Assembly (NCBI GenBank): GCA_046350295.1
Contig: JAXMAR010000006.1
Location: 124,001 to 188,000 of the forward strand
Reading direction: 5' to 3'
DNA length: 64,000 bases
Origin: JAXMAR01 sp046350295
Lineage (GTDB): Bacteria > Planctomycetota > Planctomycetia > Gemmatales > Gemmataceae
Part shown: in pieces, positions 33,635 through 42,853 of the stretch
Position numbering within the stretch: the first letter of the stretch is position 1
Layout of the letters: every line of letters begins with the position of its first letter
Position numbers and translations under genes: made by a program
The notes under the pieces: generated by a model
Databases searched by the model: none
What the model was told of the DNA's origin: nothing
Seen by the model: only the letters and a program-made list of their open reading frames with translations

Positions 33635-36600
33635 TCAATTCTTGGTCAGCACCTCATCGAGATTCAGCATCAGGTTCCCGATCATCGTCCATGCCGCCAG
33701 CTCGCTCGCGGGCACGGTCGCATCCGGCGGCAGAACGCCGACGCGGATCAGTGCCTCCGCCGCCTTGGTGTCGGCGGTGAAGTGGGCGCGATGATCCGCC
33801 AGGGCGCCTTGCACAATGAGGATCTCCTCGGCGTCCGGCGCGCGGCCGGTGACGAGCTGGAAGAGATAGCGGATGCGCGTCTCGTCGCTGCCGCCCCCTT
33901 TGTGCAGGCCTCGCTGGGCGAGGACGCGCGCGGCCTCGACATACTGGGCCTCGTTCATGACGAGGAGCGCTTGCAGCGGCGTGTTCGTGCGTTCGCGGCG
34001 GACGACGCACTGCTCGCGGCTCGGCGCGTCGAAGGTGGACAGCTGCGGCGGCGGAGCGGTGCGCTTGATGAAAGTGTACAGGCTGCGGCGGTGCACCTTC
34101 TCGTGCGTCAGGTCCGGGAAGAACTTGGCCGTGTTGCTCGACGTGTACGCCACCGCTTCCCACAAGCCGCGCGGCTGCGGCGGCTTGACGCTCGGGCCGC
34201 CGACCTTCTCGACGAGCAGGCCGCTGACGAACAGGGCCTGGTCGCGCAACTGCTCGGCGTCGAGCCGATAGCGCGGGGCACGGGCGAAGAGGCGGTTGTG
34301 CGGGTCGCGCGCATGGATTTCCTTCGTGACGCGCGACGATTGCCGGTAAGTCGCGGACAGCACCATCGTCTTCACCAGCTTCTTCACGTCCCAGCCCTCT
34401 TCCATGAAGGTCGCCGCGAGCCAGTCGAGAAGCTCCGGATGGCTTGGCATTTCCCCCTGGGTACCGAAATCCTCAACCGTGCGGACGAGGCCGGCGCCGA
34501 ACACCTGCTGCCAGAAGCGATTGACGGCGACGCGCGCCGTGAGCGGGTGCTTGCCATCCACGAGCCAGCGGGCCAGGCCGAGACGGTCGGCGCTCGCGCC
34601 TTTGGGCAGCGGGGGCAAGGCGGCCGGCGTGATGCGGCCGATCTTCTCCAGCTTCTTGTCATACTCGCCGCGCTTGAGCACGTACGCCTCGCGCGGCGCG
34701 CCGGGACGCTCCTTGAAGACCAGCGTGGTCGGCATCGTCGACTCGAGCTTCTTCTTCTCGGCCGTCAGGTTGTCGAGCTCCTTGTTCAGCGGCGCGAAAA
34801 CGTCGCGCGTTCCCGAGTAGGCGTTCTCGAGGAAATGGCGCAGGAGCTGATCGGTCTGGGCCTTGGTGCGTGTCTTGGGGTCGAGCTTCAGCAGCGGCAC
34901 GAGCGTCTTGGGCAGGCCGGCGCCGTTGACGCTCTTCTCGTAGCGGACCCAGGCGGCGAACGAATCGAACGGGCCGCCGTCCTGCGGCGTCTGCGTGACG
35001 ATGCCGCAGCGGTCCCAGTAGCCGACGCCGTCGATCTGCGTGCAGGCCCAGCCGGTGACGACGGAGCCCGGCGTCAGTCCGACCTGGGCGGCGTCGACTT
35101 CGAGGCGGATCCACTTGCCCGCTTCAGGGAGCTTGCCGAGGTGGCGGCGCTCGGTCGAAGCGTCACGGCCGAAGGGGATGAGGTTCTCGCCCCAGAAGGC
35201 GCGATGCTTCCAGCCATCGGTGTGCCACTGGAGCATGATCTCCTTGGGCGGGTGCTTCGGGTCGATGAAGACGTGGGCGAAGAGCTTGTCGCCGGCGCCG
35301 ATGCGCAGGCCGTGGACCGCCTTGTCGAAGACGAGCTGCTGCAATCCCTTGGCGGCCAGCCGCGCGGAACGCTCGCCGCTGAAAACCGGGGCGGGTTTGC
35401 CGACGAAGTTCCAGGCGACGTTCGGCCCGGCGCCGACGACCTCGTTGCCGGGGGGCAGGCGATCATCGATCCAGACGTAGTCGCCGCGTTTGGCGGGGCC
35501 GGCATCGTCCTTGTCCTTGGCGAGGTCGTAGGTGACGCCGCGGGCGGTTTCCGAGATTCTGGCGCGCAGCTCCGCGAGGCGTTTGTCGACCCCGGCAAGG
35601 GCCTCGAGCTGCTCCGGTCCGGCGACGCGCGTGATCGGCGGCGGGGCGGCGGCGTTGCCGTCGAGCGGGCCGCCGTCGATGTTGTTGAAGAAGGCGAACA
35701 GGCCGTAGTATTCCTTGCTCTTGATCGGGTCGTAGGGATGGTCGTGGCAGCGGGCGCAGCCGATGGTGAGGCCGAGGAAGACCTGGCTGTTGGTGTCGAC
35801 GCGGTCGACCGTGTTGCGGACGTAGTATTCCTCCTCGATGGTGCCCCCCTCGGCGGTGGTGACATGGCAGCGGAGGAAACCGGTGGCGACGAGGTCGTCG
35901 AGGCCGCCGCCGGGCAGGAGGTCGCCGGCAAGCTGGGCGAGGACGAAGCGGTCGTACGGCAGGTTCTTGTTGAAGGCGCGGATCACCCAGTCGCGGTAGG
36001 GCCAGATCTCGCGGTAGTTGTCGAGGTGCAGCCCGTGCGTGTCGCCGTAGCGCGCGGCGTCGAGCCAGTAGCGGGCCATGTGCTCGCCGAAGCGGGGCGA
36101 GGCGAGCAGACGATCAACGGCCCGCTCGTACGCGGCGTCCGGCGACGCTTTCCAGTCCGCGCGAAAAGCCTCCTGTTCCTCGGGCGTCGGCGGCAGTCCG
36201 GTGAGGTCGAGCGAGAGGCGGCGCAGCAAGGTCGCGGCAGGGGCTTGCCCGGACGGCTTGAGGCCTTCCTGTTCGAGGCGCTCGAGGATGAAGCGATCGA
36301 TGGCGTTGCGGGCCCAGGTCTTGACCGCGGGCGTCTCCGGGCGAACGATCGGCGTCAGCGACCAGTGGGCCTTGTACTCGGCGCCCTGTGCGATCCAGTC
36401 GCGCAGCAGTTTCTTCTCGGGGTCCGTCAAGGTTTTCTTCGAGCTCGGGGGCGGCATCAGCTTGGAACGTTCGGTCGCGTGGACGCGCCGGATCGCTTCG
36501 CTCGCGTCCGGCTTGCCGGGAACGATCGCCGCCGCGCCGTCTTCGCGCTTCTCATAGGCCGCGTCGCGCACGTCGAGGCGAAGGTCGGCCTTGCGGTTCT

Positions 36601-36754
36601 TGTCGTTTGGGCCGTGGCAGAAGAAGCACTTGTCCGCCAGGATGGGGCGTATGTCGCGGTTGAAGTCGATCTTGCGCTCGGCGGCGGACGCCGTGGCAGC
36701 AAGCGCCGTGGCAGCAAGGAGAAGACCGCCGAGGAGAAAAGGGAGCTTGGGCAT
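33635..36754 (-). CDS. PSCyt1/DUF1549/DUF1553 protein (planctomycete cytochrome-type)
   Basis: 1039 residues with a signal peptide. A cytochrome c-like domain has CFFCH at 43-47 and a downstream Met (KLMPPPSSKK). DUF1549 follows, with WARNAIDRFILERLEQEGL and RRLSLDLTGLPPTPEE. A central insertion of about 390-560 looks like a concanavalin-type carbohydrate-binding fold. DUF1553 is C-terminal (KHPLTARVAVNRFWQQVFG, NTPLQALLVMNEAQYVEAA). It is exported, probably haem-bearing, and co-transcribed with the DUF1501 gene. Confidence 0.93.
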   Translation of the reverse strand: MPKLPFLLGGLLLAATALAATASAAERKIDFNRDIRPILADKCFFCHGPNDKNRKADLRLDVRDAAYEKREDGAAAIVPGKPDASEAIRRVHATERSKLMPPPSSKKTLTDPEKKLLRDWIAQGAEYKAHWSLTPIVRPETPAVKTWARNAIDRFILERLEQEGLKPSGQAPAATLLRRLSLDLTGLPPTPEEQEAFRADWKASPDAAYERAVDRLLASPRFGEHMARYWLDAARYGDTHGLHLDNYREIWPYRDWVIRAFNKNLPYDRFVLAQLAGDLLPGGGLDDLVATGFLRCHVTTAEGGTIEEEYYVRNTVDRVDTNSQVFLGLTIGCARCHDHPYDPIKSKEYYGLFAFFNNIDGGPLDGNAAAPPPITRVAGPEQLEALAGVDKRLAELRARISETARGVTYDLAKDKDDAGPAKRGDYVWIDDRLPPGNEVVGAGPNVAWNFVGKPAPVFSGERSARLAAKGLQQLVFDKAVHGLRIGAGDKLFAHVFIDPKHPPKEIMLQWHTDGWKHRAFWGENLIPFGRDASTERRHLGKLPEAGKWIRLEVDAAQVGLTPGSVVTGWACTQIDGVGYWDRCGIVTQTPQDGGPFDSFAAWVRYEKSVNGAGLPKTLVPLLKLDPKTRTKAQTDQLLRHFLENAYSGTRDVFAPLNKELDNLTAEKKKLESTMPTTLVFKERPGAPREAYVLKRGEYDKKLEKIGRITPAALPPLPKGASADRLGLARWLVDGKHPLTARVAVNRFWQQVFGAGLVRTVEDFGTQGEMPSHPELLDWLAATFMEEGWDVKKLVKTMVLSATYRQSSRVTKEIHARDPHNRLFARAPRYRLDAEQLRDQALFVSGLLVEKVGGPSVKPPQPRGLWEAVAYTSSNTAKFFPDLTHEKVHRRSLYTFIKRTAPPPQLSTFDAPSREQCVVRRERTNTPLQALLVMNEAQYVEAARVLAQRGLHKGGGSDETRIRYLFQLVTGRAPDAEEILIVQGALADHRAHFTADTKAAEALIRVGVLPPDATVPASELAAWTMIGNLMLNLDEVLTKN

Positions 36755-36902
36755 GGCGAGCTCCGTCGTCTGGAGGAAAAGCGAGGTAGGTGAGCTACTT
36801 CTATTCTAATCGGGCGTGCGGGAGAGGGCGAACCCCTTCTGGAGGACAAGCGTCAAGATTGGCGTTGCGCGGGACAAGACGGCGCTGCGGGGCCGTTCGC
36901 CT

Positions 36903-38375
36903 TCACGGCTTGCTCATGCCGACGAAGCTGCCTTCGTTTTCGCGCGCCAGGGCCCAGAGGAAGGCGCCGACCTCCGGCGTGTCGAAGAAGAAGCCGATGG
37001 CGTTGATGCTGACGCGGCGGCGCAGGGTCGGCGGGTTCCACAGGCCGGCGAGGCGACTGCGGATGTGGCGGCCGAGCTTTTCGGATTGCAGCGAGTCGGA
37101 GAGCTTGGCGTCCTCCTCGCTGAGGCCGGGCCCTTCGGTGGGAAGGCCGTCGGAGAAGACGTAGACGGTTTCGAGCCCGCCCTTGCGAAATTCGAAGACC
37201 TCCTCCAGGCCGGCGTAGAGGTTGGTGCCCCCCTCCGGCTTCACGGCCCGGAGCGCCGCGCCGAGCTTCTTGGGGCTGGTCGCCTTGTCGAACGTCAGCC
37301 ATTCGCGTTTCGTTCCCGCGAAGAGATAGCGGACGTCGCTGGAGAAGAGGATCACCTGGTACGACTCGGCGTCGACGAGGCTGCTCGCGACGCGCTCGAT
37401 GGCGGCGACGACCTTGGGCCATTTCTCAGCGTCGTTGGTTTTCGGGTCCTTCATGACCATGGAGCCGGAGATGTCGATGAGGAAGACGACTTTCTTGCCC
37501 TCGAGGCTGATCCCCTCGAAGCGGCGATCGACCTTCTCACGCAGCGAGGCGATGTCCTTGGTGGAGGCGAGGACGCGCTCGGTGAGGCTGTCGCGGATCG
37601 AGAGCAGATCGGTGATGCGTTTGCCGCTGTAGGCCAGCTCTTTCTTGCTTAATTCCAGCTGTTGTTCGAGGAGCTTGACGCGCAGGTCGCTCACGGAGAG
37701 CTTGGTCAGGCTTTCTTTCCCCTCGGCCTTGAGGTCGGCGAGGAGCTTCTCCAGTTTCTTGGCGCGGGCTTCAGCGTCGTCGATCTTCTTCGCGCTCAGG
37801 TCCCTCTTCTCGGTAGCGAACTTTAGCTCGACCGTTTTCAGATCGAGCTCTTTTTCCAGCGCGGTGAGCCGCTTCTCCAGGCCGGCGGTTTTGTCCAGCA
37901 GGTCGAGGTGGGCCCGGATCTTGGCGGCCAGGTCCGTGCTCGTGGCGATGCTCTTCTTGAGCAGCTCGCCGTAGTCGGCCTTGAGGCTCGCCAGCGCCGC
38001 CTCGGCGGCCCGGTGCGTCGCCCGCAGCGTGTCCAGCTCCCGTTGCAGCACGAGGGCGAGGACGGCCTGCTTGTCGACCTTGGTCTTGAAAACGTCGCGC
38101 TCGATCGTGACCTGGACCTTTTCCTTCTCCGTCTTCTCCAGCGCCAGCGTCTTGTCTTCGAGGCGGCCCTTGAAATCATCGCGCTCGCTCGAGACATGCG
38201 CGAGATCCAGCTTGGCGGAGGCGAGCCTGTCGAGGGCGTCGCGCGCCGCGGCCGTCTGCTCCTCGGACTCCGAATGGTAAAGCTGCCAGAGGAGGATGAC
38301 GCAGCCAAGGGCGCAGCAGAGCACGTCCACCATATAGATGCTGAAGATCGTCGGCGTGCGATGGCGGATGGCCAT
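36903..38375 (-). CDS. TM anchor - coiled coil - VWA protein (TolR/MotB-like TM)
   Basis: About 490 residues. A basic N-terminus (MAIRHRTPT) is followed by one TM helix (about 10-30) containing Asp17 in the pattern SIYMVDVLCCALGCVILLW. This resembles the proton-binding Asp of ExbD/TolR/MotB (Y/F-x-D-V/F-M). A heptad-rich coiled coil covers about 33-285. The VWA domain has the MIDAS motif FLIDISGSM near 295 and VYVFSDGLPTEG. The orientation rule for TolR/MotB would place coil and VWA outside the cytoplasmic membrane. It is the third gene of an operon with a FHA protein and a TolQ/MotA-like channel. It could also be a general VWA scaffold; the TM Asp is the key clue. Confidence 0.85.
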   Translation of the reverse strand: MAIRHRTPTIFSIYMVDVLCCALGCVILLWQLYHSESEEQTAAARDALDRLASAKLDLAHVSSERDDFKGRLEDKTLALEKTEKEKVQVTIERDVFKTKVDKQAVLALVLQRELDTLRATHRAAEAALASLKADYGELLKKSIATSTDLAAKIRAHLDLLDKTAGLEKRLTALEKELDLKTVELKFATEKRDLSAKKIDDAEARAKKLEKLLADLKAEGKESLTKLSVSDLRVKLLEQQLELSKKELAYSGKRITDLLSIRDSLTERVLASTKDIASLREKVDRRFEGISLEGKKVVFLIDISGSMVMKDPKTNDAEKWPKVVAAIERVASSLVDAESYQVILFSSDVRYLFAGTKREWLTFDKATSPKKLGAALRAVKPEGGTNLYAGLEEVFEFRKGGLETVYVFSDGLPTEGPGLSEEDAKLSDSLQSEKLGRHIRSRLAGLWNPPTLRRRVSINAIGFFFDTPEVGAFLWALARENEGSFVGMSKP

Positions 38376-38409
38376 TTTCTTTCCTCGTCTGGCGGCGTCT
38401 CGCGGGGAA

Positions 38410-38588
38410 ATTGACAATTACCAATTGACAATTAGCAATTTCCAATTTGTGGTAGTTGCGTGGAGCACGTTTTCGGTCTGGAGCGTTTCTTATGGTGAAC
38501 GAGATACTGTTACGCTCTAGACCGTAGATCGAATCCAGCCAACTACCCCCAATTTGCAATCGCTAATTGTCAATTGCTAATTGTCAAT
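38410..38588. repeat. AT-rich nested inverted repeat within the VWA operon
   Basis: Arms of about 48 nt (38410-38458 and 38540-38588) built from ATTGACAATTA-type units and ending GGTAGTTG are largely complementary. Between them lies a second inverted repeat, GGTCTGGAGCGT and ACGCTCTAGACC. The right arm ends 4 nt from the stop of the FHA gene. The low GC content contrasts with both neighbours. It is a MITE-like or processing element; no coding potential is seen. Confidence 0.75.
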
Positions 38589-38592
38589 CCGG

Positions 38593-40080
38593 TCACGACC
38601 GCGGCGGCTGTCCCAGGAACTTTATCACCGGGCCGCCGACGCCGAGGCGGATGCGGTCGCCCGGATGCAGCACGGAGGACGACTGGACCGGGGCGTCGTT
38701 GATCCAGGTTCCGTCTTCCGAGCGATTGAAGAGGACGTAGGTCCGATGGTCGTAATACACCTCGCAATGCCGCCCGGCGACGCCGGGATGATGGGCCGGA
38801 TCGATGCGCAGGTGGCAGCCGGATTCCGTGCCGATCAGGAAGGTCGAGCCGCCCAGGAAATGGTCGCGGCCCTGGAACGTCAAGCGCGCCGGTCCCGCTT
38901 CGATGGGCCACGCCAGAGGCAGCGGGGCCGAGGTCTCCAGATGGCCGGCCGGGAGGTCTCCCTTCTGGAAAAACGCGGCCAGGGCATGGGCGGCCTGGGC
39001 GCAGGCGTTCTTGCCGAGGGGAACGACGTGCCAGCGGTCTTCGCCGCTGTCGCGCAGGAGGTTGATGCCGAAGTCGTCGTCGCTCGGCGGGCGATGATGG
39101 CCGTTCATGCCGTTGTGCGCTTCGACGCGGAACGGCTCGACGAGATGCGCCAGCGCGGGGGTCAAGCCCGGCAGCCGGTCGGCCTCGGCCGTGAGGAGTA
39201 GCGCGTGCGGCAAGCGTTCGGGGTGCAGCGAGGCGAGCAACTCGTGCAGCTCGCGTGTCACCGCCGCGACGAGGAGCCGGCAACAGGCCGCGGTTTCCTC
39301 CGGGGTCACGATGAGATTCTGGAACCAGCTGGCGCCCTGGATGGTGAGCTGAGCGAGGCGGTTCTGGGCGTGGGCATCGAGCAGGAGGCCCAGCTGCTCG
39401 TAGAGTCCCTGCTCGGCCTGGCCGCTCTCGCGTGGATCACGGCGGGTCTGGAGGACGCAGCCGTCGGCGAGGCTGTCGAGGAGACGGTCGCGCCAGGCGT
39501 GCCAACCGAATTGCGGCAGGGAGATGGTTTCGCGTAGGAACGCCGTGTGATCGACTGCTTCGATGAGGGCGGCGCTCAAGGCGTGCTCGTCGACATCGAG
39601 GACCATCACGCCGCCGACCCAGTGATCGTCCGCGTACCCGGCGAGGGCGGCGGCGAGCGTGGAAGGGAGCGAGCCGAGGACCTGGATGCCGGATTTTTGG
39701 GCGAGGGCGCGGACCTGGTCGGCCTGGCCTCCCGAGAGGTACGGAGGCAGGCTCAGGACGAGATTCGATTTCGCCACGTGCTTGCCGAGATGGCGCCAGA
39801 CCTGCTCGACGGCCCCGGCGCTGTCGAGATCATGGCGTCCGGCTTTCCAGCGGCGCGGCGCGCCGAGGTGAGGCAGGAAGCCATGACAGGTGAGGTGCGG
39901 CAAGCGGCGGCGCAGGTGTTCGCCCGCGGCGCCGACTTCGACTTGCTTCGCTTGCAGGCTGAGGACGAGCGGCAGCTCTTCACCCGAGACGCTCAAGGGC
40001 AGCGGCAGCGGATAGTCCCCCAGGGCGCCGTTGACCGCACGGACGCGGCTCGAATTCAGGTCCAGCCCGACCAGCGACAC
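38593..40080 (-). CDS. actin/Hsp70-like ATPase domain with C-terminal FHA domain
   Basis: 495 residues. The N-terminus VGLDLNSSRVRAVNG resembles the phosphate-1 loop of actin/Hsp70/PilM-type proteins (D-x-N/G-x-x-S/T-R). LPSTLAAALAGY and VMVLDVDEHALSAALIE fit later parts of that fold. The C-terminal FHA domain at about 410-490 has FLIGTESGCHLRI, GRHCEVYYDHRTYVLFNRSEDGTWIN and DRIRLG, the phosphothreonine-binding G-R-H/N-G-T set. It starts 2 nt after the TolQ-like gene. It could link Ser/Thr kinase signalling to the channel. Confidence 0.82.
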   Translation of the reverse strand: MSLVGLDLNSSRVRAVNGALGDYPLPLPLSVSGEELPLVLSLQAKQVEVGAAGEHLRRRLPHLTCHGFLPHLGAPRRWKAGRHDLDSAGAVEQVWRHLGKHVAKSNLVLSLPPYLSGGQADQVRALAQKSGIQVLGSLPSTLAAALAGYADDHWVGGVMVLDVDEHALSAALIEAVDHTAFLRETISLPQFGWHAWRDRLLDSLADGCVLQTRRDPRESGQAEQGLYEQLGLLLDAHAQNRLAQLTIQGASWFQNLIVTPEETAACCRLLVAAVTRELHELLASLHPERLPHALLLTAEADRLPGLTPALAHLVEPFRVEAHNGMNGHHRPPSDDDFGINLLRDSGEDRWHVVPLGKNACAQAAHALAAFFQKGDLPAGHLETSAPLPLAWPIEAGPARLTFQGRDHFLGGSTFLIGTESGCHLRIDPAHHPGVAGRHCEVYYDHRTYVLFNRSEDGTWINDAPVQSSSVLHPGDRIRLGVGGPVIKFLGQPPRS

Positions 40081-40082
40081 GG

Positions 40083-40937
40083 CTAGATCTCCGGCAGGCT
40101 GCGGGTGAGGGGCGCGGTGGCGTGACGCAGGACCGGCTGGCTGATCGTCCCCTGCTCGGAGACGGGGGCCGGCTCATAGAGGCGGTTGACGAGGTGCTCC
40201 AGGCAGAATTGCTGGCAGTCGATGACGAGCTGCTCCTCCTCGCGCTGCATCACGTGGACCAGGAGCATGACGATCAGGCTCAGGGCGAGGGCGATGAGAG
40301 TGCAATCGAAGGCGACGGTCAGGTGCCGCGTCGCGATCTTGATCTGGGCGCCGCCTTGCTCGGCGATCGTCATGCTGCCGGCGAGGCCGCGGACGGTGCC
40401 GAAGAAGCCGATGGCGGGGATGGCCCAGGCGAGATAGTTGATGATCGACATCGAGGAGACGAGGCGGCCCTGGTCGACCTCGGCCTGGGTGCGGATCGCC
40501 TCGGAGACATCGGGGCCGCTCTTGCTCAGGGCGAACTTGGCGAGGGCGGAGCGGACCATGTTGCCGAGAATGAAGGGGCCGCGCTGCGCCGTGACATGGT
40601 CGATTTTTCGCTGGAGCGGCCGGGCGTCCTCGGGCAGGATGCGGGCGCCCTCCTCGGTGGGGAGGAAGCCGAGGTGAAACGCTTGCTTCTGACGGCGGAC
40701 TTCGAGGGCCCGGCTGCCGAGGATGAAGACGGCCCAGAGAAAGCAGCAGTAGCAGGCGATTTGCTCGGGGCCGAGGAAGAGGCGGGCCCAGCGCTCCGGT
40801 GTCCAGTCGGCGTACTGGGCGGCGATGTCGCCGCCGAAGCCTTGCCAGAGGGGGAAACAGATGATCCCGACGATGGCGAGGGTCAGGATCAAGAGGGGCC
40901 ATTCGCGCGTCGGGCGCTGCGAAGGGGTGAGGGCCAT
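40083..40937 (-). CDS. MotA/TolQ/ExbB-type proton channel subunit
   Basis: 284 residues with four TM helices: about 14-32, 58-76, 165-188 and 208-230. The third holds the family signature AIPAIGFFGTVRGLAGSM (P-x2-G-x2-G-T-V-x-G) and the fourth begins TVAFDCTLIALALS. A large cytosolic loop lies between TM2 and TM3, as in TolQ/ExbB. Such pentameric channels use proton flow to move a partner with a TM Asp. ATG 40937 is chosen; an upstream in-frame ATG adds ten residues. First gene of the operon with the FHA and VWA genes. Confidence 0.9.
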   Translation of the reverse strand: MALTPSQRPTREWPLLILTLAIVGIICFPLWQGFGGDIAAQYADWTPERWARLFLGPEQIACYCCFLWAVFILGSRALEVRRQKQAFHLGFLPTEEGARILPEDARPLQRKIDHVTAQRGPFILGNMVRSALAKFALSKSGPDVSEAIRTQAEVDQGRLVSSMSIINYLAWAIPAIGFFGTVRGLAGSMTIAEQGGAQIKIATRHLTVAFDCTLIALALSLIVMLLVHVMQREEEQLVIDCQQFCLEHLVNRLYEPAPVSEQGTISQPVLRHATAPLTRSLPEI

Positions 40938-41227
40938 GGGGAGCGTCCGTTCTGTTGAGGGAACCAACTAAAAGTTTGGGTCGCGCCGGGTAAGTTGTCA
41001 AGTCGGACGCAAGACACCGATCTTGATGATTGCAGGTGGTGGGGGGCGGCGACAAGGCCCAACGGGCGACTTGTCATGCCGTCTTAATACCCGGCCTTGC
41101 CCGACCGTTACGATCGCTACATCTCTAACGCTGTCGCACGCGCCACCCGCTCTATCCAGGGTCAGGTGCGTCTGTCCCTCCTTCCCCGCGTCTCCTATAA
41201 CAGCGCTCAACCTTACAGGAGAACCCG

Positions 41228-41812
41228 ATGCGACTCACCGCCGCCCTGTTGCTTTCTCTCTCGGTCGCCGGCCCGGCGCACGCGTTCGGCTGGTTCCGCG
41301 GCCCGTCGACGTCGTATTCCTGGCCGGCCTATCCCGTCTATTCCTATTCGTACGGGGCCCCCGCTTATTGCTACCCGGCCGCCACGCCGCGGGTCCTCCC
41401 CCTGACGCCGGCGACCGCGCCCGCCGTTCCCTATGCGCCGACGCGGCCGGCGCCCCCCTCCGGTGAAACCAAGGAGCCGCCCATCGGCAAGAAGACCCTG
41501 GGCGAGACGAAGGAGCCGCCGCTGGGCAAGGCGTCAAACACGGAGAGGCGGCCGCCGACCATCGCCGAATCACGTGCGCCGGTGATCGCGCCCGTCGGGG
41601 CGAGCGATCACTGCAAGGTTGGCTTCTGGAACCTAACGGGGAAGGACGTCGAGCTCAACGTGGCGGGCAAGACCCTCCGCCTGCGCAAAGACCAGGCGAC
41701 GACGGTGGAACTGGAGCGTCAATTCACCTGGAACATCGTCGGCCAACCGCCGGCGCAAGAGCGGGTCGCGGAGGACCGGGCGTTTCACGAGATAATTCTG
41801 CGGCCGGAATAG
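41228..41812 (+). CDS. secreted Pro/Tyr-rich hypothetical protein
   Basis: 194 residues with a signal peptide (MRLTAALLLSLSVAGPAHA). A Tyr/Pro/Ser-rich region (SYSWPAYPVYSYSYGAPAY) resembles other planctomycete surface proteins. A near-duplicate GETKEPPIGKK/GETKEPPLGKA linker follows. The C-terminal about 70 residues form a small beta domain (CKVGFWNLTGKDVELNVAGK). AGGAG lies about 7 nt before the ATG. Divergent from the channel operon. Confidence 0.7.
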   Translation: MRLTAALLLSLSVAGPAHAFGWFRGPSTSYSWPAYPVYSYSYGAPAYCYPAATPRVLPLTPATAPAVPYAPTRPAPPSGETKEPPIGKKTLGETKEPPLGKASNTERRPPTIAESRAPVIAPVGASDHCKVGFWNLTGKDVELNVAGKTLRLRKDQATTVELERQFTWNIVGQPPAQERVAEDRAFHEIILRPE

Positions 41813-41838
41813 CGCGTTGGGCGGCGCGTCGTCAGCGA

Positions 41839-42426
41839 TCAGTTCCGTCGCTTCTGGTCGTCTTCGCTCAGGGGCTCCAGGCTCATGCTCTCCGGCACGA
41901 TGGCGTGCGGCACATCGTCGAGTTCCATGTCCGGAAAGGCGCCGAGCGGCGCGTCGCTCTTGTTTTTGGGCAGGATGGGGGCGAGGGGATCAGGCTCGCG
42001 AAGCGCCACCGGCTCTTCCGCGGAATCGAAGGGGGAGGGCAGAGGGACAGGGGGCGGCGGTAGCTGTCGCCTCGGTGCGCCGGCGGCCACGCCCTGAGCC
42101 GGGGCTTGGCCGACAGGAGCGGCATGACCGGCGGGCGCTCCGTTCAGTCTCACTTCGTACTTGAAGTTGCCGATCACCAGCTCGTCGCCGCTCTTCAGCT
42201 TCCCCTCGTTCACCTTGATGCCGTTCACGCGGATGCCGTTGGTGCTGCCGAGGTCGCGGACAACCAGGTGGTCGCTGACCTGGGCCAGACAGCAATGGCG
42301 GCGCGAGATCTTGCGCGACGGAATCTGAATATCGCACTCCTGGTGTCGGCCGATGAGCACGATCGGCTTGTCCAGTACGATGTTCGGTCCTTCGCCCAGA
42401 GCGACGAGTTGAGGGGCCGTGGCCAC
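41839..42426 (-). CDS. FHA-domain protein with Pro-rich tail
   Basis: About 195 residues from a proposed GTG at 42426. The FHA domain is at about 15-100: IVLIGRHQECDIQI, SRKISRRHCCLAQVSD, LVVRDLGSTNGIRVNG and GDELVIGNFKYEV contain the full R/S-x2-H/N-G set for phosphothreonine binding. The tail is Pro/acidic and disordered. The frame stays open further upstream, but that part is arginine-rich and not FHA-like. Probably a Ser/Thr kinase reader, with the neighbouring FHA operon suggesting a shared signalling theme. Confidence 0.78.
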   Translation of the reverse strand: MATAPQLVALGEGPNIVLDKPIVLIGRHQECDIQIPSRKISRRHCCLAQVSDHLVVRDLGSTNGIRVNGIKVNEGKLKSGDELVIGNFKYEVRLNGAPAGHAAPVGQAPAQGVAAGAPRRQLPPPPVPLPSPFDSAEEPVALREPDPLAPILPKNKSDAPLGAFPDMELDDVPHAIVPESMSLEPLSEDDQKRRN

Positions 42427-42853
42427 GAGGTCGCGCCTTGCGTTTGCAGAGTATGGCGCGTTTATCGTAAAGCGTTTTTTTTGCCTAAACAAGTGCCGCC
42501 GGGCGATTTTGCGCCGTTTCGCGCGGCGCAGGCGCTGCAAAAGCGCCCGTTCAGCCGCGATCCGAAGGGGAGAGCCGGGTTGCGTCCCCCAAACGGCGAG
42601 CGAACCAACGCCGGCTCCCCCTGGAGGGTCGCGGCCAAGAGACTGTTTCAAAACGGGGACGCGACTCTTTGTCTTTTTGAGTCGCGTCCCCGTTTTGAAA
42701 ACAGCCTTTAAACGATGCGGTCATATCCGCCTTGTCCCTGATTCCGCCCCGCGGCTATAAGCCCCGCCGCGCGTGGACCGGAACCCATGTGCCCGTGGCC
42801 GGCCGGAGACCGTTCTCCGGGGGCCTTTGCCGTCTCTAGAAGAGGAGAGAGGG
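42427..42853. other. divergent intergenic region
   Basis: This region lies between the FHA gene (minus) and the glutamine-amidotransferase-like gene (plus). It holds one large hairpin (42642-42706) and no protein gene I can support. Confidence 0.4.
42642..42706. repeat. long hairpin with GGGGACGCGACTC arms
   Basis: CTGTTTCAAAACGGGGACGC (42643 on) pairs with its complement ending at 42704. The core AAAACGGGGACGCGACTC arm is perfect over 18 nt around an 11-nt T-rich loop. It is symmetrical and would look terminator-like on both strands, but the flanking genes diverge, so it is more likely a dispersed palindrome. Confidence 0.75.
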
